From Kamptonema formosum PCC 6407 (GTDB lineage: Bacteria > Cyanobacteriota > Cyanobacteriia > Cyanobacteriales > Microcoleaceae), in contig NZ_KB235903.1 in NCBI RefSeq assembly GCF_000332155.1, positions 273,499 to 337,498 on the forward strand: a stretch of DNA of 64,000 nt, written 5' to 3'. The notes beneath the pieces are model-generated. The model was not told where the DNA came from, ran no database searches, and saw nothing but the letters and a program-made list of their open reading frames with translations. Positions within the stretch are counted from its first letter, which is position 1. Every line of letters begins with the position of its first letter. The translations under genes and the position numbers were made by a program. Below are positions 43,736 to 52,128 of the stretch, one piece after another.

Positions 43736-45061
43736 ATGAAGGATTTCAACTTAATTAAAAGAAGCCCAGAGATAGTTAAACTCGCCTTGATTAACTTGGT
43801 GCTTTTATTTACTTTCCTTGAAGCAGGATCGCTAGGCTTATATTTTGTCAAAAATCACCAGTTTTTCTACACTAGAGAAAAACCAAAAGATACTCCAGAT
43901 TTAGGAATAGATTTAGAAGGAGTACGATTGGGAGAGTCGATAGTAGAAAGAATTCATCCCTTTTTTGGGTTTGTTCAAAAACCAGGTGGTGATTTTAGAC
44001 CTGGGTTTAAAATTAATAACTATGGTTTCATTTCACCCTATGACTATCCTTTTAAAAAGAAAAATAAAAATCAATTTATTGTGGGGATATTTGGCGGTTC
44101 AGTAGCTTCTAATTTTTCTATTTATGAAGTCCAAAACAAGATAGTTGCTAAATACCTAAAACGGCTTCCTGAACTAAAAGATAAAGAAGTCATCGTTTTG
44201 TCTTTTGCTACAGGTGGGTACAAACAACCTCAACAATTATTAATTCTCAACTACTTTTTAATGCTAGGTCAAGAACTAGATCTGGTCATCAATATAGATG
44301 GCTTTAATGAAGTAGCCCTTGCCAGCTTAAATAATCGAGAAAAAATTGATATTTCTATGCCAAGCGTTCAACACTTGCAACCGCTGACGAACTTAGCAAA
44401 TAATTCTCTTTCTACAAAAGCTCTGACAGCAATATTGAAAATTCAGGAAAATAAAGATCGGATTAAAGATGCGGTAGAAACATTAAAAAATTGTAAGTTA
44501 GCTTTGTGTAATTCTATTAATTCTTTCTATATTCAAAGCTTTGTCAATGAATACCGCCGTAACTTAATTAGATTTGAAAGAGAGCGGAAGAAGCAAGCTA
44601 AGCAATCATCAGGAAGTATCATTTATGTGAATAGTGAAGATGCTGTATTAAAAGATCCTGTTGCTTTTGAAAAAATGGCAAATACTTGGGCAAAAAGCTC
44701 AATTTTTATGAATAAAGTTTTATCTAGTAGTAATGTTTTATATTTTCATTTTTTCCAGCCAAATCAATACTTCCCTACTCCAAGGGTATTCAGCGAAGCT
44801 GAAAAAAAGGTAGCCTTTAATAAAGATACTCCTTATGCAAAATCTGTGAAAGCTGGATATCCGATACTGTTTACGAAATTCAGGAATTTGCAAAAAAATA
44901 ATGTGCGAATCTTTGATGCGGTAAATATTTTTGACAAGACAAAAGAGAGTGTTTATATAGATAGTTGCTGTCACTACAATAAGAAAGGAGAAGAAATATT
45001 TGCAAATTATGTGGGCAATTCAATTCTAAAACAATTAATTTCAGAAAAAGGGAAGAAATAA
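43736..45061 (+). CDS. SGNH-like protein, second tandem paralogue
   Basis: This is a 441-residue paralogue of the preceding gene, with the same blocks: FIVGIFGGSVASNF, SFATGGYKQPQQLL, VINIDGFNEVALASL, MPSVQHLQPLTNLANNSLS and SCCHYNKKGEEIF. The N-terminus has one membrane helix. A GTG three bases before the ATG gives the alternative start 43733. Sequence divergence is greatest in the loops at 60-90 and 270-310. Codon use is AT-rich compared with neighbours. The gene ends the cluster; ggtaatt repeats follow. Confidence 0.75.
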   Translation: MKDFNLIKRSPEIVKLALINLVLLFTFLEAGSLGLYFVKNHQFFYTREKPKDTPDLGIDLEGVRLGESIVERIHPFFGFVQKPGGDFRPGFKINNYGFISPYDYPFKKKNKNQFIVGIFGGSVASNFSIYEVQNKIVAKYLKRLPELKDKEVIVLSFATGGYKQPQQLLILNYFLMLGQELDLVINIDGFNEVALASLNNREKIDISMPSVQHLQPLTNLANNSLSTKALTAILKIQENKDRIKDAVETLKNCKLALCNSINSFYIQSFVNEYRRNLIRFERERKKQAKQSSGSIIYVNSEDAVLKDPVAFEKMANTWAKSSIFMNKVLSSSNVLYFHFFQPNQYFPTPRVFSEAEKKVAFNKDTPYAKSVKAGYPILFTKFRNLQKNNVRIFDAVNIFDKTKESVYIDSCCHYNKKGEEIFANYVGNSILKQLISEKGKK

Positions 45062-45108
45062 GATTGGTAATTGGTAATTGGTAATTGGTATAGCAAGCGC
45101 CAAGATAA

Positions 45109-45921
45109 TTACGACAAAAATTTAGGTAAGTTTTGCTGCATTTGATGACGAATAGAAGTGCTATCGCTAGCAATTAAAATCCGGTCGCCTTGGTGATAAA
45201 CTATCATTTGAGCACCAAAAGTCTGCTCTAGATTAGCCGGAGTAAAAACATCAATAGGTTGACCTTGACAGATTAAGCCGTGATTGAAACATACCACCCA
45301 AGGTAAATGTGTGGCTACGGAATTAAGGTCATGGGTAGAGAGAAAAATTGTCAAGCCTTGCTGATTTAAATCTGCTAAAAGATGCAATAGTTCGTGCTGA
45401 ACTTGCAAATCAGAACTGCTAGTAGGCTCATCTAAAAAGACTATTTCTGGTTTTCCAACTAATGCCCTAGCCAGAAAAACTCGCTGCTGTTGTCCCCCCG
45501 ACAATTCGCCAATAGGTCGATCGGCAACGTATTCAATCCCGACGCGGGCCAAAAATGAGCGAGCCACTGCGCGATCGCGTTTCGATGGCAACGGCCAAAT
45601 CTTCTGCTGTCTGTAACGCCCCATCATCACCACTTCTTCCGCTGTCACCGGAAAAGTCCAATCTACTGTTTCCACCTGCGGTACATAGCCTACTTTTGGC
45701 GGTGCAACTTCTGATTTTAATCGTTTGCCCCGAAACCAAATCTCTCCACCCCAAGGGCGAATTAACCCTAAAATTGCCTTAATCAGCGTGCTTTTACCGC
45801 TTCCCGATGGCCCCACTAATCCTGATAACTGACGCGGATAAAGAGCCAAATTTAGCCCTGTAAATACTGGCAGTTTTTGATAGCCGCAAGTCAAGTTTTT
45901 GACTTCTAATATTGGTTCCAT
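45109..45921 (-). CDS. Metal-type ABC transporter ATP-binding protein
   Basis: This is a 270-residue ATPase of the zinc/manganese (ZnuC/MntB/SitB) ABC family. Walker A is GLVGPSGSGKST near 36-47, the signature ELSGGQQQRVFLARAL, Walker B IVFLDEPTSSSD, and the His in FLSTHDLNSV. The switch region VPQVETVDWTFPVTAEEVVMMGRY is typical for metal-uptake systems. The binding-protein gene lies 215 bp upstream on the same strand, but no permease gene is between or near. It probably pairs with a permease encoded elsewhere. Confidence 0.87.
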   Translation of the reverse strand: MEPILEVKNLTCGYQKLPVFTGLNLALYPRQLSGLVGPSGSGKSTLIKAILGLIRPWGGEIWFRGKRLKSEVAPPKVGYVPQVETVDWTFPVTAEEVVMMGRYRQQKIWPLPSKRDRAVARSFLARVGIEYVADRPIGELSGGQQQRVFLARALVGKPEIVFLDEPTSSSDLQVQHELLHLLADLNQQGLTIFLSTHDLNSVATHLPWVVCFNHGLICQGQPIDVFTPANLEQTFGAQMIVYHQGDRILIASDSTSIRHQMQQNLPKFLS

Positions 45922-45945
45922 TACATTATTGGGCTTAATTTTTGC

Positions 45946-46120
45946 TAATGGCTAATGGCTAATGGCTAATGGCTAATTGCTAATGGCTAATTGCTAATGG
46001 CTAATTGCTAATTGCTAATTGCTAATGGCTAATTGCTAATAAGTAAGGTGGGCGCTCGCCGACCATCATCTTAGGCTATGAAAAACATCGCTTGAGGCGG
46101 CGAGCGCCCACCCTACATTT
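45946..46120. repeat. Taatggc heptamers and a GGTGGGCGCTCGCCG inverted repeat
   Basis: Between the ABC ATPase and the metal-binding protein there are about 12 units of taatggc/taattgc (45946-46038), then arms ggtgggcgctcgccg (46047-46061) and cggcgagcgcccacc (46097-46111) around a 35-base loop. The place where a permease gene would normally be is taken by these repeats. Confidence 0.8.
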
Positions 46121-46136
46121 AATTAACCACTAACAA

Positions 46137-47192
46137 TTACTTCGATGCTGTCGGCCCCACCACATTAGCAGTATTGACATTTTTAACTAAGTCGGGATTA
46201 CCGCCCAAATTAGCAGCAAGTATCTCCAAATTCCTAACCATCATCCCAATATAAGTATGTTGAGGATTCGAGTTTTCCATTGCATTAGCGGAACCCTCAC
46301 CAGGTAATTCATCATCAGCAGTATTGGCTGTTTTTACATTTGCTTCACGGGCAATTTGCTCTTCTACTTTACTGGGGTAAACTTCCGAGCCAAAAATAGC
46401 AGGAACCCCTGTTTTACGAACCTGATCGACTAGCTGTGTCACCTCTTGAGCCGAAGGTTCTTTAAAATCTGAAGGCTGGATTGCACCAATTACTTCAAAA
46501 CCGTACTCTCTCGCCCAATAAGCCCAAGAATCGTGATAGGTAATTAGCTTGCGATTCTTTTCAGGAATACTGGCAACTATGGCGCGGGTTGCTTTATCTA
46601 ATTCATCCAGCCTTTGCAGGTAATTTTTTAAATTAGTAGCATAGTAATCTTTACCTGCGGGATCTAGTTGGGTTAACTGTTCGGCTGCTAGTTTGGCGTA
46701 GGCTTCAGCGTACTTAGGATTTACCCACAAATGAGGGTTTGGATCTCCTTTTTCCTTGGGAAAGCTGAAGTCAAAGAGCCATTCATTTTGAGTAATAGTG
46801 TTGTTACCTAATTCATAAATTTTGGTGTCTTTAGGCTTAGAAGCGTTGGCCAATTTTTCTGTAGGAACTTCCAAACGCAGACCGTTAGAGATAATTAAAT
46901 TTGCTTTAGAAAGTAGTTCGCTATCTGAAGGGCGTGGCTCGAAAGTGTGAGAATCAGCGCCCTCTGGAACAATACCCTTGACTTCCACGCGATCGCCTGC
47001 AATATTGCTGACAATATTAGTGATAGGAGCTACTGTGGTTACGACTAAAGGTTTAGCTGCTGTCTGAGAGTTGTTGGGGGAAGTAGAAGTGCTGGTAGCT
47101 ACAGGAGTTGGAACTACTGTTTGATTCTCAGTTCCCCTACAGGCAACCGTCATCATGCTCAGTACTAATAGCACTGATGAAATTTTAAGCAT
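46137..47192 (-). CDS. Metal ABC transporter substrate-binding lipoprotein (ZnuA/TroA type)
   Basis: This is a 351-residue periplasmic binding protein. A signal peptide ends in the lipobox TVAC with Cys18. Metal ligands are visible: His in EGADSHTFEPRPSD, His in DPNPHLWVNPKYA, His in KLITYHDSWAYW and Asp in TADDELPGEG. Three His and one Asp resemble TroA-type zinc/manganese binders; the manganese-specific MntC pattern would have Glu at the third site. A Ser/Thr-rich linker follows the lipobox. It captures Zn2+ or Mn2+ for the ATPase downstream. Confidence 0.87.
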   Translation of the reverse strand: MLKISSVLLVLSMMTVACRGTENQTVVPTPVATSTSTSPNNSQTAAKPLVVTTVAPITNIVSNIAGDRVEVKGIVPEGADSHTFEPRPSDSELLSKANLIISNGLRLEVPTEKLANASKPKDTKIYELGNNTITQNEWLFDFSFPKEKGDPNPHLWVNPKYAEAYAKLAAEQLTQLDPAGKDYYATNLKNYLQRLDELDKATRAIVASIPEKNRKLITYHDSWAYWAREYGFEVIGAIQPSDFKEPSAQEVTQLVDQVRKTGVPAIFGSEVYPSKVEEQIAREANVKTANTADDELPGEGSANAMENSNPQHTYIGMMVRNLEILAANLGGNPDLVKNVNTANVVGPTASK

Positions 47193-47288
47193 TGGCTGTG
47201 AATATGATAGTGCAGGCTTAATAAGCTAAACCTTTTCTCTAGAAAAACGCAATGCCCTATGGGGGCATTTAGTAGATTTATAGTATTT

Positions 47289-47339
47289 GTAACGCCGCCA
47301 TCCTGGCGGTATCCTTACCGCCGAGAGGGCGGCGTTACG
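47289..47339. repeat. GTAACGCCGCC inverted repeat
   Basis: Arms gtaacgccgcc and ggcggcgttac enclose an inner pair cctggcggt/accgccgag. It matches the repeat at 29570-29620 at its ends. It lies between the metal-binding protein gene and secA. Confidence 0.7.
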
Positions 47340-47359
47340 TAATTTAAGATCGGCTATAT

Positions 47360-47396
47360 AAAAAACAAAAATGAAGGCATTTAATCCTTCATTTTC
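47360..47396 (-). terminator. Rho-independent terminator of secA
   Basis: On the minus strand the stem AAAATGAAGG/CCTTCATTTT with an 8-base loop is followed by TTTTTGTTTTTT. It lies 28 bp after the secA stop codon, the standard place for an intrinsic terminator. Confidence 0.75.
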
Positions 47397-47423
47397 ACTT
47401 TTTAATCTTTAATTTTTAATGCC

Positions 47424-50234
47424 TCAAACCATCTCAGAGGACATTTGCACCTGCGGTTGCGGCTGAAACTGGAACAGGGAATAAACCACATTGCGGCGGA
47501 TATCTGTCATCATATCCAAGAACAGCTCGTAACCTTCAGTCTTATACTCAATCAGCGGGTCTTTCTGTCCGTAACCACGCAACCCGACAGACTCTCGCAA
47601 ACCATCCATTTGTTGCAAATGTTCGCGCCACAAAGTATCGATTTGCTGCAAAATAAAGAAGCGTTCCGCATCCCGCATTAAACCAGGTCGGATTTGATTA
47701 ACTTGAGCTTCTTTAATGTCATAAGCATTTCTCACTTGTTCGTGCAAGAAAGTTTTGATTTCATCCACTGATAAATCTTCCAATTGAACGGGAAGCATAT
47801 CTTCTAGTAGATAAACAAACTCTTTCACTTTTATTACCAACTTTTCCAATTCCCATTCTTCTGAAGGTAAATCAGGATTAATATATGCTCCCACGATGTC
47901 ATCCATCGTTTGTTCTGCATACTTAATCACCTGTTCTTTAATCTCTAAACCTTCCAATACCCGGCGGCGTTCGGCATAAATCGCGCGGCGTTGATTGTTC
48001 ATCACCTCGTCGTATTCAAACACCTGCTTGCGGATATCGTAGTAGTAAGTTTCTACCTTTTTCTGAGCACCTTCGAGGGAACGAGTTAGCATTCCCGATT
48101 CGATGGGCATATCTTCCTCTACGCCGAAAGCCTGCATTAAATTGGCTACGCGATCGCCCCCAAAAATTCGCAGCAAGTTATCTTCTAAACTGAGGAAGAA
48201 TCTAGTCGAACCAGGGTCGCCTTGTCTACCTGCACGCCCTCGCAACTGGTTATCAATCCGCCGGGACTCGTGGCGTTCCGTCGCGATTACGTGCAAACCG
48301 CCAAGTTTGACAACTTCATCGTGTTCGGTATCGGTAAACCTCTCGTACTCGTGGAGGATTTGATTGTAAACGTCGCGAAGTTTCTGGATTACGGGTTCTT
48401 GCGTCGGCGCTTTTTCTGCGGCTACAGCTACCTTATCCTCAGCCAATAATTCTGGGAGACTGCGTTCTCCGTATTCCTTAACTGCGAACTCTACGGCCGC
48501 CTTCAAGTTTTGCAGAGTTTCCTTAGATAACTCCGTCGGGAACAACTGCGGCGAAGCCTTCCAACTCTTCACCTTCTGAGTGGGGGCAAAACCTTGAGCT
48601 TTGCTACGACCACCGACTCCGGGAACCTGTACTGGGGAAAAGTTGCTGTCGTCCTCTGGAAGCACAATCCGGGGCATAAAATATTCCCGTAACTTCAGCC
48701 GGGCCATGTATTCAGCATTCCCACCCAGAATAATATCCGTACCGCGTCCGGCCATGTTCGTGGCGATCGTGACAGCATTTTTACGACCTGCTTGGGCAAT
48801 AATTTCAGATTCCCGTTCCACATTTTCCGGCTTAGCGTTGAGCAAATTATGGGGAATTTTGCGTTCTTGCAATAGCCGCGACAGTAATTCCGATTTTTCT
48901 ACACTGGTAGTACCAACCAATACGGGGCGACCCACTTCGTGCATTTCGGCGCATTCAGCCGCGATCGCACTCCATTTACCCGCCTCCGTCTTGTAAACTA
49001 CATCCGAGAGGTCATGCCGGCCAGTCGGGCGGTTAGTCGGACATACCGTCACTTCCAGGTTGTAAATCTTCTCAAACTCCGCCTCTTCCGTCTTCGCCGT
49101 CCCCGTCATCCCCGACAATTTCGGGTAAAGTAAGAAGAAATTTTGATAAGTAATAGTAGCAAGCGTCTGAGTTTCCGGCTGAATCTCCACCCGTTCCTTC
49201 GCCTCGATCGCCTGGTGTAAACCATCACTCCAGCGACGACCCGGCATCACCCGTCCCGTAAACTCATCAACAATTACCACTTCCCCTTCGCGGACGATGT
49301 AATTAACATCCTTAATAAATAATTCTTTCGCCTTCAGCGCGTTAAAAATGTAGTGAGCCCAAGGATCGGCGGGGTCGTACAAATCCTTAACCCCTAAAAT
49401 TTCTTCAGCTTTGGCAAAGCCTTCATCAGTCATCAGCACATTGCGGGCTTTTTCGTCAACCTCATAATGCTCTTCTTCTTCCTTTTTCAGGGCCGCCGCC
49501 ACATCCGCCGCCCGCAGATACTTCTCGCTGGGGCGTTCCACCTGACCCGAAATAATCAACGGCGTGCGGGCCTCATCAATCAACACCGAGTCAACTTCAT
49601 CAATAACGCAGAAGTTGAAAGGGCGCTGCACCACATCTTCCATCGCCGTCGCCATATTATCGCGCAAGTAGTCAAAGCCTACTTCGCTGTTAGTGGCATA
49701 AGTAACATCGCAGGCGTAATTTTTCTGACGTTCCCCCGGTTCCATTCCCTGCTGAATCAGTCCCACAGTTAAACCTAAAAAGCGGTGGATCTGCCCCATC
49801 CATTCCGCATCCCGTCGCGCTAGATAATCGTTAACGGTAATGATGTGTACTCCTTTACCGCTGAGCGCGTTCAGATAAGCTGGGAGAGTAGATACTAGAG
49901 TTTTGCCCTCACCAGTTTTCATCTCAGCAATTTGGCCCTTGTGGAGGATGATACCGCCGAGGAGTTGGACATCAAAGTGGCGCATACCCAAAACCCGCTT
50001 TCCCGCTTCCCGCACTACTGCAAAGGCTTCTGGCAGGATTTCATCTAATAACTCTTTTTCCTCATTGAGCGATTTAACTTTCTCTAGACGCTGTTTGAAC
50101 TCGCCTGTTTTAGCCCTGAGTTCATCGTCAGAGAGTGGTTTGATGTCTTCCTCTAAGACACCGATATCAGCAACCCAAGGCTGAAATTTCTTAAGTTTGC
50201 GTGCATTGGGATCGCCGAGCAGATGTTTAAGCAT
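47424..50234 (-). CDS. secA: Preprotein translocase ATPase SecA
   Basis: This is the 936-residue motor of the general secretory pathway, driving preproteins through SecYEG at the cytoplasmic and thylakoid membranes. It starts [17 protein letters not shown]. Walker A is [11 protein letters not shown] near 105, the DEAD block [23 protein letters not shown], and [15 protein letters not shown] belongs to the second motor domain. The cyanobacterial insertion around residues 540-620 ([16 protein letters not shown] and following) is present. The C-terminus [16 protein letters not shown] lacks the zinc-binding Cys cluster of E. coli SecA, as usual in cyanobacteria. It is monocistronic with its own terminator. 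Confidence 0.97.
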   Translation of the reverse strand: MLKHLLGDPNARKLKKFQPWVADIGVLEEDIKPLSDDELRAKTGEFKQRLEKVKSLNEEKELLDEILPEAFAVVREAGKRVLGMRHFDVQLLGGIILHKGQIAEMKTGEGKTLVSTLPAYLNALSGKGVHIITVNDYLARRDAEWMGQIHRFLGLTVGLIQQGMEPGERQKNYACDVTYATNSEVGFDYLRDNMATAMEDVVQRPFNFCVIDEVDSVLIDEARTPLIISGQVERPSEKYLRAADVAAALKKEEEEHYEVDEKARNVLMTDEGFAKAEEILGVKDLYDPADPWAHYIFNALKAKELFIKDVNYIVREGEVVIVDEFTGRVMPGRRWSDGLHQAIEAKERVEIQPETQTLATITYQNFFLLYPKLSGMTGTAKTEEAEFEKIYNLEVTVCPTNRPTGRHDLSDVVYKTEAGKWSAIAAECAEMHEVGRPVLVGTTSVEKSELLSRLLQERKIPHNLLNAKPENVERESEIIAQAGRKNAVTIATNMAGRGTDIILGGNAEYMARLKLREYFMPRIVLPEDDSNFSPVQVPGVGGRSKAQGFAPTQKVKSWKASPQLFPTELSKETLQNLKAAVEFAVKEYGERSLPELLAEDKVAVAAEKAPTQEPVIQKLRDVYNQILHEYERFTDTEHDEVVKLGGLHVIATERHESRRIDNQLRGRAGRQGDPGSTRFFLSLEDNLLRIFGGDRVANLMQAFGVEEDMPIESGMLTRSLEGAQKKVETYYYDIRKQVFEYDEVMNNQRRAIYAERRRVLEGLEIKEQVIKYAEQTMDDIVGAYINPDLPSEEWELEKLVIKVKEFVYLLEDMLPVQLEDLSVDEIKTFLHEQVRNAYDIKEAQVNQIRPGLMRDAERFFILQQIDTLWREHLQQMDGLRESVGLRGYGQKDPLIEYKTEGYELFLDMMTDIRRNVVYSLFQFQPQPQVQMSSEMV

Positions 50235-50532
50235 GGCAGGAGAGGCAGAGAGGTGCGGTTACGGTACTTTTTTTACCATATTACAATATTTTGCGACAGG
50301 ACTCAGAGGCTAGGCTCTTGGGAATAGCTTTACTTGGGCGTAGTGTGGGGAAGCAATTCTGGTGTTAAATTAGCGATATTTGGCGATGCTTGGGGCTAGC
50401 TATGCCTATGGGCTTTGATCTTTGGGAAAGGACGATGCTTGGGGGTGGTTACGCCTACGCGCTTTGATATTTGGGCTCAGAGAGGGGCGATCGCGCTTAA
50501 TCTTTCGGCATCTTTTACCAAGTTAATGATAT
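50235..50532. other. Intergenic region upstream of secA with a 42-bp direct repeat
   Basis: No intact gene is visible. Two copies of a 42-bp sequence beginning gatgcttggggnt and ending ctttgatntttggg are at 50385-50426 and 50434-50475, differing in several bases. Related gcctacgc units are at 8358-8390. The secA promoter should lie within 50235-50340. Confidence 0.6.
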
Positions 50533-50653
50533 TCAGAGTAAATCTTCCTCAGATAACTGGGCTATTTTCATTAAAGCTCTCAAGGTTACAACTTTTAAAT
50601 CTTGATTGCGGTGAACAGGAATTGACAAAATTTGTTCTGATTGAGTTATTTGT
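50533..50653 (-). pseudogene. C-terminal remnant of a HicA-type toxin gene
   Basis: On the minus strand a frame that opens just after a stop codon reads QITQSEQILSIPVHRNQ, then DLKVVTLRALMKIAQLSEED and two Leu before TGA. IPVHRNQDLKVVTLRALMKIA is the C-terminal part of HicA mRNA interferases (catalytic His region after the beta sheet). The N-terminal half is missing or frameshifted, and no hicB partner is visible. It is too short to be functional. Confidence 0.6.
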
Positions 50654-50747
50654 TAAGGATATTATAGCAACCATCAATCAATTCTTAAAATGTTAGCTAT
50701 AACTTTGCTATAATTAGGAATATCCCATTTTTGCAGGGAATTAAAAT

Positions 50748-51395
50748 ATGGTATTACCCACAATTACTGAAGATACAATTTCCCTCGCAGCAGGGGACGA
50801 ACTCATTCTGCGCTTTAGAACTTGGGAAGATTACGAGGCATTGCTAGCCCGTCGAGAGGATAAGGCTGGATTGAGAATTCGCTACAACAGTAAAACCCAA
50901 GAAATTAGAATTATATCTCCATTGCCCAAACATAGTAATCAAGCCGATTTATTAGCAGATTTGGTCAAAGCTTTAATGCGATATGAAGGCAAAGATTGGG
51001 ACGCATTTACCCCAATTACGCTGAAGCGGGTTAATAAACAGGGAATTGAACCAGATTACTGTTTTTACATTGACAATCGCGATCGCATTTTAGGGAAAGA
51101 GCGCATTGATTTAGAAACAGATCCCCCCCCTGATTTGGTAATTGAGATTGACCTGACTTGCACGACTAAACCAGAAGATTATCAAGCGATCGCACCTTTG
51201 GAACTCTGGGTTTACCGTCAAAGTCAATTATCGATCTATCAATTCGAGTCACGGCAATATCGCGAGTCTGAGGAGAGTCGATGGTTTCCCGGTTACGATC
51301 TGAAAAGGTTAATTCCTCAATATTGCGATCGCGGCTGGCAAAGTGGTTCTAGTGTGGCGGTGCGAGAGTTTGAAGAGGTGTTGCGATCGCTTTGA
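50748..51395 (+). CDS. Uma2-family nuclease
   Basis: This is a 215-residue Uma2 (DUF820) protein. The core reads GIEPDYCFYIDNRDRI (Asp), PPPDLVIEIDLTC (Glu) and PLELWVYRQSQLSIYQF. The N-terminal FRTWEDYEALLARREDKAGLRIRYNSKTQEIRIISP replaces the usual YExIDG segment. It is the third Uma2 gene in the window, clearly diverged from the other two. It lies on the opposite strand of the HicA remnant. Function is unknown. Confidence 0.83.
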   Translation: MVLPTITEDTISLAAGDELILRFRTWEDYEALLARREDKAGLRIRYNSKTQEIRIISPLPKHSNQADLLADLVKALMRYEGKDWDAFTPITLKRVNKQGIEPDYCFYIDNRDRILGKERIDLETDPPPDLVIEIDLTCTTKPEDYQAIAPLELWVYRQSQLSIYQFESRQYRESEESRWFPGYDLKRLIPQYCDRGWQSGSSVAVREFEEVLRSL

Positions 51396-51463
51396 ATAGA
51401 TGGGATGGGGAGAGAGCGATCGCATTTAACCAAAACAACCTTGCCCACCCATCATGTGGTATT

Positions 51464-51850
51464 CTAATCTCTAATCTTGCCGTACTTCCGTTTTAAATAA
51501 TCCGGCATGATAGTCGGGCGATAGATATTCTGTTCCCATTCCCGATATTTCCCCAGCTCGTCAAAGTGATAAGTGTTAGGGTGGCAGTAGCGCCCATCTG
51601 GGAACTTGTAGGTACACTTTCCCTCTTTATGGGCCCAAGCCTTATTTTTGCGATATATTGACCAATGCCGCCCCACACTCCCGTCTAGCAAGTCGGTTTC
51701 ACCTACTGGCATTTTTAGCACCGATTGCACGTAAACGAGCAGGTGACTTGATTCGGAAAGGACGCACCAATGTCCTTCTGGGATACCTGACAAACTATTT
51801 AATAGCTGCTCAATCCGCTTGATGTAGCCAGTAATTTCGCAAGTTTTCAT
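51464..51850 (-). CDS. Unrecognised small protein, divergent from the STAND gene
   Basis: This is a 128-residue protein I do not recognise. It starts MKTCEITGYIKRIEQLLNSL, with AGAGGAG 8-10 bases upstream, which decides the ATG at 51848-51850 over the longer frame to 51937. The C-terminal half is rich in aromatic and charged residues (WAHKEGKCTYKFPDGRYC, HPNTYHFDELGKYREWEQ, MPDYLKRKYG). Single Cys residues are at several positions without a clear zinc motif. It converges with the Uma2 gene, and diverges from the STAND NTPase gene across 162 bp that contain an inverted repeat, so the two may be regulated together. Confidence 0.6.
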   Translation of the reverse strand: MKTCEITGYIKRIEQLLNSLSGIPEGHWCVLSESSHLLVYVQSVLKMPVGETDLLDGSVGRHWSIYRKNKAWAHKEGKCTYKFPDGRYCHPNTYHFDELGKYREWEQNIYRPTIMPDYLKRKYGKIRD

Positions 51851-51955
51851 TTTATTTCTCCTCTGTGGTTTTTTGAACAAAGGAGAAGTTCGTTGGCCAA
51901 CTGTGCTTCTCACACTTCCATAATCGTGAGTTAGCAAGGGTTTCGCTCGATCGCA

Positions 51956-51982
51956 TTTAGATCGAACCGAAAATGATCTAAA
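51956..51982. promoter_or_regulatory. Inverted repeat TTTAGATC-N11-GATCTAAA between divergent genes
   Basis: The 8-bp arms are perfect and an extra half-site TTGATCTT follows at 51984-51991. It lies 31 bp before the first start codon of the STAND gene and 106 bp before the divergent small gene. A repressor or activator site is an inference. Confidence 0.4.
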
Positions 51983-52006
51983 ATTGATCTTGACATCCTA
52001 TAAATC

Positions 52007-52128
52007 ATGTGTATGGCTTCACTCAAAGCTTCTGAAGAAGGAAAAAAAAAATTGAGAGTGCGTTAGAAAAAAAAGAATGGACTAAATGTGAGAATAGTCA
52101 AGCTATTCAAGAAGCGAGTCGCTGGATC
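52007..52128 (+). other. True N-terminus of the STAND gene, separated by an A10 slippage tract
   Basis: From ATG 52013 (or ATG 52007) the reading is MASLKASEEGKKK, then LRVR and a TAG stop at 52064-52066. A run of ten A bases (52042-52051) lies in codons 10-13. If one base is added there, or a -1 shift occurs, the reading becomes KKKIESALEKKEWTKCE, then NSQAIQEASRW, joining the long frame at 52129 without interruption. MASLKASxEG is a start I associate with this N-terminal module in cyanobacterial proteins. So the long gene begins here, and needs slippage or has suffered a one-base deletion. Confidence 0.75.

Noticed and set aside
47445-50184. Many plus-strand frames opposite secA
   Set aside because: They are antisense shadows of a highly conserved gene.
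50415-50696. Plus-strand frame of 93 codons upstream of the Uma2 gene
   Set aside because: It is antisense to the HicA remnant and runs through the 42-bp repeat; no similarity is seen.
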